DNA of 64,000 bases from JBLHKS01 sp047620505 (GCA_047620505.1 JBLHKS010000011.1:9500-73499); one strand, 5' to 3'; positions 35,464 through 44,386 are shown, numbered from the stretch's first letter. Translations and numbers: made by a program. Notes: generated by a model not told the origin, from the sequence alone.

Positions 35464-36254
35464 CGAGGAGCGATCCCTAACAGATTCCGAACTCGCTTCC
35501 AGGGAGCGAGCGCGATGTCGGCGCCGTCGGCCTCGTTTCGATCCACATAAAATCCGCACGACGTCCCGCCATCCAGATTGAGCGCCCGGTTAACTTTCCA
35601 TTCTGAAATGACGTCGGGAGACGAAAGAACCTCGGCCAATTCTGCCAGTGTCAGGGACGAAGTCGACGCCACGGCCCAGTTTCCTCGCCAGTCTGTCAAA
35701 ACCGCCGTCCGCCGCCTGGCGTTCGTGTCGTCGAGTCCGCGAACCGGCGCTGCGCTCTCAACGAGATACGGCCCGCCCTGCAGCAGCGCCGTCGTGTCTG
35801 CCCGATCCCGATACGCGCTTCGCCGAATCAGATCGATTCCTTCCGAATTGCTCGTGATCACCCCGCTGGTCAGAAATCCCGAAGTCGTAAATTTCCCAAC
35901 ACTTTCGCCACCGGCGATCATCAGGCCGATCGGCGAAAAGTCCGGCTCAAAAAAGCCGCCGTTCACGCCCGCAATGCAGCTGTGAGCCCGCAAAGCCTCG
36001 ACGTGAGACGAATATTTCGGCGTGCTGCCGCCAAGGTCGACCACCTCGAGTTTGCAATCCTTCGAGTTAAAAAAAACAAGGTGCAGCTTGGCCGTTTTGC
36101 CGCTCTTCGATTGAATCGAGCGCTGAAGATAGACGACGTTGTTCCCCGCTTCGCTGCGGTCCGAATCGCCGTCTGTGCTCCAGGTTTCGGCCGACCCAAG
36201 GGACGCGAACGCGAGGGTAAGAAAGGCCGGAATCAGCAGCTGCTGGAAAGTCAT
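35460..36254 (-). CDS. Phosphodiester glycosidase (NAGPA/DUF2233) family protein
   Basis: 264 residues with a signal peptide (MTFQQLLIPAFLTLAFASLG). Family marks are IAGVNGGFFEPDFSPIGLMI and RALNLDGGTSCGFYVD. NAGPA-type enzymes remove GlcNAc from phosphodiesters; bacterial members are involved in spore or surface glycan processing. Substrate here is not predictable. Periplasmic location inferred from the leader. Confidence 0.85.
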   Translation of the reverse strand: MTFQQLLIPAFLTLAFASLGSAETWSTDGDSDRSEAGNNVVYLQRSIQSKSGKTAKLHLVFFNSKDCKLEVVDLGGSTPKYSSHVEALRAHSCIAGVNGGFFEPDFSPIGLMIAGGESVGKFTTSGFLTSGVITSNSEGIDLIRRSAYRDRADTTALLQGGPYLVESAAPVRGLDDTNARRRTAVLTDWRGNWAVASTSSLTLAELAEVLSSPDVISEWKVNRALNLDGGTSCGFYVDRNEADGADIALAPWKRVRNLLGIAPR

Positions 36255-36305
36255 CGATGCAAGATGCCCGCGTTTTAAGGATTCGGCAAGGACCGTTCAG
36301 AGTCG

Positions 36306-37247
36306 TCAGGCATCGGAAGTCGGCTTGATGGCCAAAGCCAGAACGGTCTGGAAATGCGGCGGCACCTTTTCTTTGGAAACGATCGTGGTTTCGATCGCGC
36401 TGAATCCAGATTTCTTGAGGAATTCATGCAACTCGACCTCCGCGAATCCTAACCACGTGTCATGATAAAGATCTCGAGCTTCCTCAAAGCCATGCTTGAG
36501 CAAATCGAGGATCACGATCCGGCCGCCGGGCCGCAGAATTCGAAAAGCCGAGTCGACAGCGCGCTCTGGCCGGCTCGCGTGATGCAGCGCCTGGCTGAGG
36601 AAAACGAGGTCCATCGCTTCATCATCGATCGGCGGATTTTCCAGATCGCCGTGCCGAAATTCCAGATTCGTAAAACCGTGATCCTTCGCGAGCCCGGAGG
36701 AGACTTCGATCATCTTTTCCGAATTGTCGACGCCGATGACCTGCTCGGCCTGCTGTGCAAGAAGCTGGGAAAACGTTCCCTCGCCAGACCCGAGATCCGC
36801 GATTTTCATCGGCGGCAAAAGCTTGAGCAACGTCTCCGCGAGCGCCTTCCAACTCCGGCCAGGAACGTACTTTTTGCCGAATTTTCCGGCTAACTCATCG
36901 AAATACGCCCGCATCCGGTCGTCACGATTTTTTCGAACCAACTCAAGCGCAGCGAGATCCGTTCGAGCTTCCTCGATCTCCGCCTCCACCGAATCCAGCA
37001 GCTGCTGAAGATCGAGCCCGCCGTTGATGTCGGTCGCCAGAGCGTAAATCACTTTTTTCCCCGAACGCCGATCAACCACGAGGCCGCTCTCTCGAAGCTG
37101 AGCGAGTTGGGTCGAAATCCGGGACTGCCCCATCGAGAGAATTTCCTGCAATTCGGCCACAGAAAGATCTTCCTCACGAAGTAATCGGAGGATGCGCAAG
37201 CGGGTCGGGTCAGCGAGCCCGCGGAGCGATTTCAGGATCGAGGCCAC
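36306..37247 (-). CDS. ArsR-type HTH fused to SAM methyltransferase (SahR-like)
   Basis: 313 residues. Winged HTH of the ArsR family at residues 1-80 (LRGLADPTRLRILRLLREED, QSRISTQLAQLRESGLVVD). A class I methyltransferase follows from about residue 140, with the SAM motif MKIADLGSGEGTFSQLLA and acidic VIGVDNSEKMIE. This architecture matches SahR-type regulators of the methionine/SAM cycle (known mainly from Proteobacteria) and other bacterial ArsR-methyltransferases. No metH, metF or ahcY is adjacent, so the regulon is unknown. The gene is downstream of the esterase on the same strand. Confidence 0.85.
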   Translation of the reverse strand: MASILKSLRGLADPTRLRILRLLREEDLSVAELQEILSMGQSRISTQLAQLRESGLVVDRRSGKKVIYALATDINGGLDLQQLLDSVEAEIEEARTDLAALELVRKNRDDRMRAYFDELAGKFGKKYVPGRSWKALAETLLKLLPPMKIADLGSGEGTFSQLLAQQAEQVIGVDNSEKMIEVSSGLAKDHGFTNLEFRHGDLENPPIDDEAMDLVFLSQALHHASRPERAVDSAFRILRPGGRIVILDLLKHGFEEARDLYHDTWLGFAEVELHEFLKKSGFSAIETTIVSKEKVPPHFQTVLALAIKPTSDA

Positions 37248-37269
37248 GGAAAAACGTAAAACATCAAGT

Positions 37270-37287
37270 TATCACGATTTGTAGATA
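37270..37287. promoter_or_regulatory. Candidate operator TATC-N10-GATA upstream of the ArsR-methyltransferase gene
   Basis: An interrupted palindrome with arms TATC (37270-37273) and GATA (37284-37287) lies 23 bases upstream of the start codon. SahR/ArsR operators are short dyads in promoter position, so autoregulation is plausible. Arms are only 4 bases, hence the low confidence. Confidence 0.25.
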
Positions 37288-37445
37288 TGAAAAGTCTGTG
37301 AAGACCTTCTTCATTTTGCCGCCGCCAAGCCAGCCTGGCGGAAATCTGCCTACCTCGTGATGTTGTCGGGTTGAACGCGCGGGCTTTCCTTGTTTGAGAG
37401 CGCCGAACCGCCGCCCAAAACTCGGATCAGCTGAGGCGCTTCTTT

Positions 37446-39044
37446 TTACCAATCGTCTGTGCGGAACGGCACGCCGGGCAGGCCATCTTTGTTGTAAAGA
37501 TTCGCCCGGGTCGGGTTGCCGGCCCACGCATAACGAACGGCCACAGGCACCGAAACTTCTGATGATGTCAGGACGATCGAATCTCCATCAATCGTAGCCT
37601 TCGCCCAGTGCCAGACTTTGTCTTCTCCGGCGATCGCAAAGCCTTCGACACCGGTCGATCCGGATCCCCCATCGATGTTCAGCTGCTCCGCCACGGCGAC
37701 CGGCTTCAGGCCGACTTTTTTGCCAGGCATCAGGCCGCCGCCGACGTGATCGAAGCTGACGCGAGCTTCGCCGCCTTTGACCTCAAGGCCTTTGAATTTC
37801 GGCCCGCTAACGACGATGTCCTTCTTGAAAATATCGCGCAGCGCCCAGCGTGCGAGCCGTTTGCCGACGTCCTGCTTGTTCTTCGGATGAATGTCGTTCG
37901 CCTCACCGATATCGGTGATCACGGCGAGGCCGGTGTGCGGGAGTTCGAGCACGCGAGTTTGGCCGTCGCGGATTTTCGCGTAGCCGTCGCCGCCTGCGGG
38001 AGTTGTCTGCGGAGTCTGGAAATTGGCGAGCTGAACGACGTAAAAATAGAGAGGAAAATCGCCCTGATCCCAGACCGTTCGCCAACCTTCAACCAGCGCG
38101 CGCAGCTTGTGAAAATAAGCCTCGCCTTCGTTGCCGTTCGACTCTCCCTGATACCAGATCGCGCCGCGGACGCCGTAGCCCACTAACGGAGCCACCATCG
38201 CGTTGTAAATTGTGGTCGGCTGGCCCTGATTCGTATAGCCGGGCGTTTGCGGGGGAGCGGAAACGCCTTCGCCAGCTTTGAGCGATGTGCGGTTCTCGGA
38301 AATCCAGGTTTCGAGCGCATCGATATGAGCCGACCAAGTCGTTTTGCCGGATTCGGTGGTCGCATCGAAAGCGTCGACCTGCTTTGACATCGAAGCCAAT
38401 TCTTCGACCCCACGGAAACCGATTGGCGGCGTCCACGGCTCGACTCGCGTGCCGCCCCAGTTCGTGCCGATCAAGCCGATCGGAACACCGCCCTCAGCGT
38501 GCAGCTCGCGGCCAAAGAAATATCCGACGGCAGAAAAATTACCAACGGTCGCAGGCGAGCAGAGAGCCCAGTTTCCATTCAATTTGTCTTTCGGGCTCGG
38601 CGCGATCGTGTGGCCGAGGACGTCGAACAGGCGAATCTGAGGATAGTCGGCAGCTGCAACTTCTTCCTGTGGATTCAGGGCCTGGGTGGTCCGCCATTCC
38701 ATATTCGATTGGCCCGAACAAATCCAGACATCGCCGATCAGCACGTCTTTCAAAAGCAGCTGCTGCCGGCCGCTCACGATCTCGATCGTCTGGCCTTCGG
38801 CGTTGGCCTCAGCGATCGGATCGAGCTTCAATTTCCAACGTCCGCGCTCATCGATTTTCGTCGTTTTTTCCTGACCGGCGAACTTAATCGTAACGTCGGA
38901 GCGAGGGTTTCCCCATCCCCAGATCGGGTTCGCGAGGCCGCGTTGAAGGACCATGTGATCGCCGAATACGGCGGGCAGTTCGAGCGCGGCTTGAGCCGTG
39001 ATGGCTGCGAAGAAGCAGAGAAAGGCGACGAGAAGTTTTTTCAT
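37446..39044 (-). CDS. Sialate O-acetylesterase (SGNH hydrolase)
   Basis: 532 residues from the ATG at 39044, which opens a signal peptide (MKKLLVAFLCFFAAITAQAA). Family signature GDVWICSGQSNMEW holds the catalytic Ser113; GTNWGGTRVEPW and WYQGESNGNEG are oxyanion-hole blocks; the Asp/His pair is in EANDIHPKNKQDVGKRLA. It removes O-acetyl groups from sialic acids or plant polysaccharides outside the cytoplasm. Context fits glycan use. Confidence 0.92.
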   Translation of the reverse strand: MKKLLVAFLCFFAAITAQAALELPAVFGDHMVLQRGLANPIWGWGNPRSDVTIKFAGQEKTTKIDERGRWKLKLDPIAEANAEGQTIEIVSGRQQLLLKDVLIGDVWICSGQSNMEWRTTQALNPQEEVAAADYPQIRLFDVLGHTIAPSPKDKLNGNWALCSPATVGNFSAVGYFFGRELHAEGGVPIGLIGTNWGGTRVEPWTPPIGFRGVEELASMSKQVDAFDATTESGKTTWSAHIDALETWISENRTSLKAGEGVSAPPQTPGYTNQGQPTTIYNAMVAPLVGYGVRGAIWYQGESNGNEGEAYFHKLRALVEGWRTVWDQGDFPLYFYVVQLANFQTPQTTPAGGDGYAKIRDGQTRVLELPHTGLAVITDIGEANDIHPKNKQDVGKRLARWALRDIFKKDIVVSGPKFKGLEVKGGEARVSFDHVGGGLMPGKKVGLKPVAVAEQLNIDGGSGSTGVEGFAIAGEDKVWHWAKATIDGDSIVLTSSEVSVPVAVRYAWAGNPTRANLYNKDGLPGVPFRTDDW

Positions 39045-39153
39045 TGTTAGTGTGAATTTCGATCGGCAGAAATCGCCGACATGGAAAACACGCGTTAGCG
39101 CAAGCGATCCTTTCCGAGGTGCGGAACCAAGCGGTTTGGCGAAGTCTGACAAG

Positions 39154-39187
39154 AAAAACGACCTCAGCCGAAATGGCCGAGGTCGTT
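39154..39187 (-). terminator. Rho-independent terminator for the ThuA gene
   Basis: Read on the minus strand, the stem aacgacctcggcc pairs with ggctgaggtcgtt around a short loop and runs into TTTTT (forward aaaaa at 39154-39158). It lies just downstream of the minus-strand ThuA stop at 39224 and upstream of the esterase start. Confidence 0.8.
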
Positions 39188-39223
39188 GCGAAAATCAAAA
39201 ATGGAATTGAGCGAGTCGCCGAC

Positions 39224-40123
39224 TCATTCCACCGCCGAAATGGTGTCAGCGGTCGGGAAATTCTTGCTCAGCGGAATCGTCACCTCGCCGGTGATCGCCC
39301 ACTCGGTGCCGCGCTGAATTGTGTTGTAAAATCCGACGCACTTCATCGAGTAGTCGGCGTGGCCCATCGGCGTGTGGAAAACGCGGCCTTCGCCATATTT
39401 GATCGTGAAGATCATCGGCTCCTGGCGCTTGGTTTTTTGGCTGAGCGAGGTTGCGAGCACTTCCATGTTTGCGGCCGGCCCACGAAGGGAGTCGTAAAGC
39501 TCGTCCTTCTGATGCTTCCACTTTGCTGGCATTCCTTTGGTGATCGGATGATCCGGATTGAAGACTTCGACGAGGAATTCGTGCTGCGGACCGTGCGAAC
39601 CTCCGTTGCCTGGAGTTTCATCGCGGAAAACTTCGCCGTCCTTTAGATAAACGTAAGGACCGTGTTTTTCGTTTCGACCGCCCCAGCCGCCGAGGCCGAT
39701 CATTTCGTTGTACTCGGGCCACAGGCCGAAGGAATTGTTCGCCGCGTGAACGATCACAACCGCGCCGCCATCTTTAGTGTACTTGACAAACGCGGCACCG
39801 ACCGCGTCCGGCCACATCTGGCCGTTGTAATTGCTGAGGATCGCGTCGTACTTGCCGAACTCCGGTTTCCAAGCGTCCCAAGCGGCTTTGTCGGCGTTAT
39901 TTGGCGGGCTGGTAGAGACGTCGACTTTGAAACGGCCGCAGCTTTCGAGCGCATCGACGAGGACCGGGGTAGTGGATTTCCAGTTGTGATTATTCTGCCC
40001 ATCGATGATGAGCACGGAAAGAACTTTCGGAGCATCCTGGGCATAGGCAGTCGGCTCGGCGAATTTGAAAATGGCGAATGCCGCGACAAACGCGACAAAG
40101 GTTAGGATAGCGAGTTTCTTCAT
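39224..40123 (-). CDS. ThuA-domain protein
   Basis: 299 residues with a signal peptide (MKKLAILTFVAFVAAFAIFK). ThuA-like glutamine-amidotransferase fold: LSVLIIDGQNNHNWKSTTPV, YDAILSNYNGQMWPD, GGAVVIVHAANNSFG and EPMIFTIKYGEGRVFHTPMG. ThuA proteins are linked to trehalose and other sugar catabolism; secreted copies are abundant in Planctomycetota and Verrucomicrobiota. Catalysis is not established. Confidence 0.88.
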   Translation of the reverse strand: MKKLAILTFVAFVAAFAIFKFAEPTAYAQDAPKVLSVLIIDGQNNHNWKSTTPVLVDALESCGRFKVDVSTSPPNNADKAAWDAWKPEFGKYDAILSNYNGQMWPDAVGAAFVKYTKDGGAVVIVHAANNSFGLWPEYNEMIGLGGWGGRNEKHGPYVYLKDGEVFRDETPGNGGSHGPQHEFLVEVFNPDHPITKGMPAKWKHQKDELYDSLRGPAANMEVLATSLSQKTKRQEPMIFTIKYGEGRVFHTPMGHADYSMKCVGFYNTIQRGTEWAITGEVTIPLSKNFPTADTISAVE

Positions 40124-40174
40124 ATTGAACGGAAGTTTGAAGCGGATGAAGTCGCTTGTCCAGCGCGAGCCAGC

Positions 40175-40186
40175 CAGCAGCTGCTG
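40175..40186. repeat. Intergenic copy of the iterated palindrome
   Basis: CAGCAGCTGCTG between the ThuA start (40123) and the histidine-kinase start (40281), outside any likely coding sequence. It shows that the motif is kept where there is no codon constraint. Confidence 0.85.
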
Positions 40187-40280
40187 GATTCAGCCAAGGT
40201 GTTTTCAATCAATGCGCGCATTCGACCAAATCACGCGCGGCTTGGCGAATCCCCTTATCAGATGTTATCGGTGTTTTTCC

Positions 40281-41669
40281 ATGAGTTCACCCACCGATCA
40301 AATTTCTCCAACCGACGCCAATTCGCTGCTGAGCGTCGTTCTCGAATCGGCTCCGACTGGGCTCATCGCGGCGAATCAACATGGCGAAATCGTGCTCGCG
40401 AACCGCCGGGCCGAGGAACTTTTCGGCTACTCAGACGGTGGACTGCTCGGCCTCAGCGTTGAGGATCTGATGCCGGAATTTCTTCGAGATGCGCACGTCC
40501 ATCTCCGGGAGGGGTTTGCGAAAAATCCGGAGCCGAGGCTGATGGGTGAGGGGCGCGACCTTTTCGCGAAGCGGCACAACGGCGAGGAATTTCCGGTAGA
40601 GATCGGATTGACGCCGATTTCGACACATCGGGAAAAAATGGTCGTCGCCTCGATCGTCGATATCAGCCAACGCAAGGAGGCGGAAGGCCAGCTCAAGCTC
40701 CAGGCGGAGATTCTTTCGAGCGTGCACGACGCAGTCATGCTGGTTAGCCCGGAAGGCGTGATCAAAACCTGGAATGCGGGCGCGGAGGCGGTTTTCGGCT
40801 ACTCGGCAGACAAAGCTGTCGGTCAGCACTGCGCGTTGCTCCTGCCGCCCGAGGATGCGAATCGTTTCGAGCGCATTCAACGCCAGGTGCTCCAGAACGG
40901 GAGCTACGAATTCAGCACGATCTGCGTTCACCAAAGTAATAAGCAGATCTCGGTTTCAGTTCGGGCCACGCTGCTGCCGGCCGATTCCGATGAGGCCAAC
41001 AGCCTGGTCATCTGCGCCAGCGACATCACCGATCGCAAAGAGCTCGAGCAGAAGGTGATCGACGTGAGCGAAGCCGAGCAGCAGCGCATCGGTCAGGACA
41101 TCCACGACGATCTCTGCCAGCAGTTGGCCAGCATCGGCTGCCTTACCAAAGTGCTCGAGAAGCGACTCGACAGCGTCTACGCCGAGGGTGCTGAAAATCT
41201 CGCTCGAATCGGGGAAATGGTTTCCCAGGCGAATGTCAGGGCGCGCGAAATCGCTCGGGGTCTCGCGCCTTCGATGCTGAAGAGTGAGGGCCTGCCGGGC
41301 GCACTGCGCGACCTCGCCGAACGAACGGCTCACGCCTATGAAATCAGCTGTGTCGCCGAATGTCCGGAGACTCTGGAAGTTCCAAACTTGAAGATCGTAT
41401 CGCATCTCTATCGAATCGCTCAAGAAGCGGTGAACAACGCCGTTAATCACGCCGACCCGAGACGCGTGACAATTCGGCTGAAAAGTAAAGAGAACCGAGT
41501 CGCGCTCGAAATCGAGGACGACGGAAGCGGAATCGCTTCGCCAACGCAGTCCAGTGGAATGGGCCTCCTCACAATGGCGCACCGGGCCCAGCTCATCGGC
41601 GGCGACTTTAACATCCATTCCGGCCCCGAAGGCGGAACTCGAATCCAATGCCAAGCTCCTCTAACATGA
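40281..41669 (+). CDS. PAS-domain histidine kinase of the NarX/LuxR-partner type
   Basis: 462 residues from the ATG at 40281. Two PAS domains (SAPTGLIAANQHGEIVLANR from residue 23; VHDAVMLVSPEGVIKTWNAG from residue 148). HisKA_3 dimerisation domain with phospho-acceptor His275 in GQDIHDDLCQQLASIG. HATPase with N-box AQEAVNNAVNHADP, DDGSGI and GMGLLTMAHRA. No transmembrane helix, so a cytoplasmic sensor, possibly of oxygen or redox state. It is coupled by ATGA to a NarL-type regulator. Confidence 0.92.
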   Translation: MSSPTDQISPTDANSLLSVVLESAPTGLIAANQHGEIVLANRRAEELFGYSDGGLLGLSVEDLMPEFLRDAHVHLREGFAKNPEPRLMGEGRDLFAKRHNGEEFPVEIGLTPISTHREKMVVASIVDISQRKEAEGQLKLQAEILSSVHDAVMLVSPEGVIKTWNAGAEAVFGYSADKAVGQHCALLLPPEDANRFERIQRQVLQNGSYEFSTICVHQSNKQISVSVRATLLPADSDEANSLVICASDITDRKELEQKVIDVSEAEQQRIGQDIHDDLCQQLASIGCLTKVLEKRLDSVYAEGAENLARIGEMVSQANVRAREIARGLAPSMLKSEGLPGALRDLAERTAHAYEISCVAECPETLEVPNLKIVSHLYRIAQEAVNNAVNHADPRRVTIRLKSKENRVALEIEDDGSGIASPTQSSGMGLLTMAHRAQLIGGDFNIHSGPEGGTRIQCQAPLT

Positions 41670-42313
41670 AACGAATTCTCATTGTCGATGACCATCCCGT
41701 GATGCGATTCGGACTCGTTTCGCTGATTAATTCGAACGAAAATCTCACCGTCTGCGGCGAGTGCGGATCGGCCTGCGAAGCGATGGAAGCCTGCCAGCGG
41801 GAAGCTCCGGATCTAGCGCTTGTCGACATCACGCTTCCAGACAAAAATGGCCTCGAACTGGTCAAGGACCTCAGAGCCTGGAACGAGCAGCTGCTGATTC
41901 TGGTCGTCTCGATGCACGAAGAAAACGTCTACGCCGAGCGGGCTCTGCGGGCCGGCGCTCGCGGCTACGTAATGAAGGAAGAGGCGGCCGACAAACTGGT
42001 CGAAGCGGTCGGCCAGGTTCTCGCGGGCGGCGTCTACGTCAGCCCGAAAATCTCCGCCCGAATCGTTCAACAATTCGCGGACTCGGGTGGCTCCCCGGAA
42101 TCGCCGATCGGCCGCCTGACCGACCGCGAACTCGAAGTTTTCCAACAAATCGGTGAAGGAATGGCCAGTCGCGAGATCGCAGCAAAGCTTACCATCAGCG
42201 TCAGAACCGTCGACGCCCACCGCGCTCACATCAAAGAAAAGCTGGGGCTTCGAGACGCGACCGAGCTGATGCACCAGGCCGTCAAGTGGGTCGAAACCGG
42301 TTCGTTCGCCTGA
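41666..42313 (+). CDS. NarL/LuxR-family response regulator
   Basis: 215 residues from the ATG at 41666, whose ATGA overlaps the kinase stop; an in-frame ATG at 41648 is less likely. Receiver domain: ILIVDDHPV, Asp54 in LALVDITLPDKNG as phospho-acceptor, switch Lys in RGYVMKEEA. C-terminal LuxR HTH: LTDRELEVFQQIGEGMASRE and SVRTVDAHRAHIKEKLGLRD. It should be phosphorylated by the upstream kinase. Confidence 0.94.
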   Translation: MKRILIVDDHPVMRFGLVSLINSNENLTVCGECGSACEAMEACQREAPDLALVDITLPDKNGLELVKDLRAWNEQLLILVVSMHEENVYAERALRAGARGYVMKEEAADKLVEAVGQVLAGGVYVSPKISARIVQQFADSGGSPESPIGRLTDRELEVFQQIGEGMASREIAAKLTISVRTVDAHRAHIKEKLGLRDATELMHQAVKWVETGSFA

Positions 42314-42328
42314 CTCGGTTTTTGGGAT

Positions 42329-42368
42329 ACGTACGGAGATTGCGTACGCTGCGTACGCACCAGTACGG
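42329..42368. promoter_or_regulatory. Cluster of CGTACG-type repeats upstream of the AraC gene
   Basis: Two perfect GCGTACGC palindromes (42342-42349 and 42351-42358) are flanked by tacgtacgg (42329-42337) and agtacgg (42362-42368). Four related half-sites in 40 bases, about 50 bases before the AraC start, look like an operator array, perhaps for the AraC regulator or the NarL-type regulator. Confidence 0.5.
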
Positions 42369-42417
42369 TCATGCCGATCGGATTCGCCGCGAATATCGCT
42401 GATGCGCGACCGCGTTC

Positions 42418-43353
42418 ATGATTCAAATCAACATGAACACTCCAGCCACCCTTGATTCCGTTGAAGACCGCGCTCTTGCTCGCCTTGTCGAGTCCAGCCT
42501 CTTCCAGACCTACCGCTCCGCCTTCAAACTTGCCACCGGGTTTACCATCGAACTCATCAACGCCTCTGACGAAAAGGCCTGCGGCCAGCCAGCCGGCGAC
42601 AATTCGTTCTGCGAACAAATCAACAAGGGCGGAGGCTGTGAATCGTGCCGCCGAACCCACGAATCACTTCTCGAGTCGAGCGGGAGTCGCGCCCGAGCCG
42701 TCGAATGCTTCGCAGGTTTCAAGGAAGCCGCCGTTCCGGTCCGCTGCGGAGACGAAGCGGTCGGGTTTCTGCGACTCGGCCAAATCATTGAGGGTTCGCC
42801 GAACGAAGATGCGTTCGAATCCGTCGCCGAAGAGCTAAAGGGCTCCCATTCGGCCGCCGAACTCAAAAAACTGCGGACGGCCCACGGTCAGACGCCAGTT
42901 ATGGAGTCCGAGCGCTTCGTTGGGTGCGTTACGCTTCTCTCGGCGTTCGCGCTGCAACTTTCCGAAGAAATCAGCCGGATCGCGATCGAAGACGCCAGCT
43001 CGGAGCCCGAAGCCGTTAGCCGCGCCAAGCAATACGTCAACGCGCACCTCGAGGATCGGATCACCCTCGAAGCCGTCGCGAACCACGTTCACGTCAGCCA
43101 GTTCTATTTCTGCAAAATCTTCAAGCAAGCGACCGGCATGACTCTGACCGAGTTCGTCAACCGCCGCCGTGTTGCCTGGGCCAAGCGCAAGCTGCTCGAT
43201 CCGCGAGCCCGCGTTACCGAAATCGCCTACGACGTCGGCTACCAGTCGCTTTCCCAATTCAATCGCAGTTTCCTGCGTTACGCAGGCGAATCGCCAACCA
43301 GCTTCCGCACACGAGGCGGAACTACCGAAGCGCTCCGCCCCGCCGCCGCCTGA
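42418..43353 (+). CDS. AraC-family regulator with PocR-type sensor domain
   Basis: 311 residues (Met6 at 42433 is an alternative start). The N-terminal PocR-like domain contains FCEQINKGGGCESCRRTHES, with cysteines that could bind a metal or cofactor, and AVPVRCGDEAVGFLRLGQI. The C-terminal AraC DNA-binding domain has ITLEAVANHVHVSQFYFCKI and VTEIAYDVGYQSLSQFNRSF. The PocR domain senses small molecules in other bacteria; the effector is unknown. It lies between a two-component system and the Nap-like cluster. Confidence 0.9.
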   Translation: MIQINMNTPATLDSVEDRALARLVESSLFQTYRSAFKLATGFTIELINASDEKACGQPAGDNSFCEQINKGGGCESCRRTHESLLESSGSRARAVECFAGFKEAAVPVRCGDEAVGFLRLGQIIEGSPNEDAFESVAEELKGSHSAAELKKLRTAHGQTPVMESERFVGCVTLLSAFALQLSEEISRIAIEDASSEPEAVSRAKQYVNAHLEDRITLEAVANHVHVSQFYFCKIFKQATGMTLTEFVNRRRVAWAKRKLLDPRARVTEIAYDVGYQSLSQFNRSFLRYAGESPTSFRTRGGTTEALRPAAA

Positions 43354-43387
43354 GCCTTACCTCTTCCCACCGCGTTGATTCTTTCGC

Positions 43388-44227
43388 TCAGTGTGAGAGG
43401 AACAGCGCGGTGTCTTCGCGCTCGATCAACTGGTTGGTGAAGCTGCCGACAAACGCGTCCTTGATGAACTTTCGAGCGTGAATCCCCGCCACCACGAGGT
43501 CAGCTCCGTCAATCAGACCGTCCTCGTAGACCGAAACCATCGCGGGTTTCTTGCTCGTCACCGTCTGGAATCCGATCTCGTGAGCCCGGAGGCAAGCCCC
43601 CGCTCGAGCCAGCAGCTGCTCGGCCTGTTCTTCATTCTCGTGAGCAGTAAACAGCGTAACTTCAAAGTTAAATGGCTGGGCGAAACCGGCGAAATCTCGC
43701 AGCGCACGACCAGCAGAAAAACTTCCATCGTAAGCAATCAGCACGCGTTCCAATTTGCCAACGCTCTGCGGGACAGCCAGCACAGGCGATGCCGTCCGGT
43801 CGAGTACTTTAGCAAGCGAATCGCCGACACCGTGTTTCTCGTAGTGAAAATACGTCCGCAGCCCCATCACCACGAGATCGTAAACCGCCGAGACTTCGAG
43901 AATCAGGTTAGAGGGAAGTCCTTCAATTTGAGTTTCGTGATGAGTCGCGCCTTTCGAATTGCACACGGCGGCGAACTTTTCCCGAGCGCTAGTGATGCTC
44001 GCTCGGCAATCGTGTTCGGCCTTGCCGATCGCGTCGATCACGGCTGGCCAGAGCATCATATCCGCAGGCGCGACCTCGCGTCGAATGCTTGGCGTGTCTA
44101 TCGCAGCCAAACCCTCCAGCCCGGCCTCGTGTTTCAGCGCCACGTCGCAGGCAAGTTCGGTAGCGGCATCGGTGTAGGTGGAAGCGTCCAGTGGGACAAG
44201 AATCCGTCGGATAGGTGAAGTCTTCAT
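43388..44227 (-). CDS. Tandem universal stress protein (UspA family)
   Basis: 279 residues from the ATG at 44227. Two Usp domains: MKTSPIRRILVPLDASTYTD opens the first; LERVLIAYDGSFSAGRALRD opens the second. The Usp loop LVVMGLRTYFHYEKHGVGDS sits in the first, and LVVAGIHARKFIKDAFVGSF in the second, where a glycine-rich nucleotide loop is only partly conserved. Divergent from the tetraheme cytochrome gene; a stress or respiration-linked role is inferred. Confidence 0.88.
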   Translation of the reverse strand: MKTSPIRRILVPLDASTYTDAATELACDVALKHEAGLEGLAAIDTPSIRREVAPADMMLWPAVIDAIGKAEHDCRASITSAREKFAAVCNSKGATHHETQIEGLPSNLILEVSAVYDLVVMGLRTYFHYEKHGVGDSLAKVLDRTASPVLAVPQSVGKLERVLIAYDGSFSAGRALRDFAGFAQPFNFEVTLFTAHENEEQAEQLLARAGACLRAHEIGFQTVTSKKPAMVSVYEDGLIDGADLVVAGIHARKFIKDAFVGSFTNQLIEREDTALFLSH

Positions 44228-44249
44228 GCTCTCAACCAATCACGATCGC

Positions 44250-44261
44250 CAGCAGCTGCTG
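44250..44261. repeat. Second intergenic copy of the iterated palindrome
   Basis: CAGCAGCTGCTG between the divergent usp (start 44227) and tetraheme cytochrome (start 44387) genes, flanked as gccagcagctgctggg. Not coding in either gene. Confidence 0.85.
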
Positions 44262-44386
44262 GGCGCGATTTGGTTTTCCTTCGGCGTTGCTTGGCGTTGT
44301 TCGAAGGGTGCGATCACAAGAAAGGGGCGAACAGCGCCAAGATGCGGTGAGCACGTCCGGCTCGGCTTGATTACGATTTCCATAAG

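Noticed and set aside
44367..44380. TTGATTACGATTTC resembling an FNR box before the tetraheme cytochrome gene
   Set aside because: Only the left half matches the consensus and it lies 6 bases from the start codon, too close for activation.
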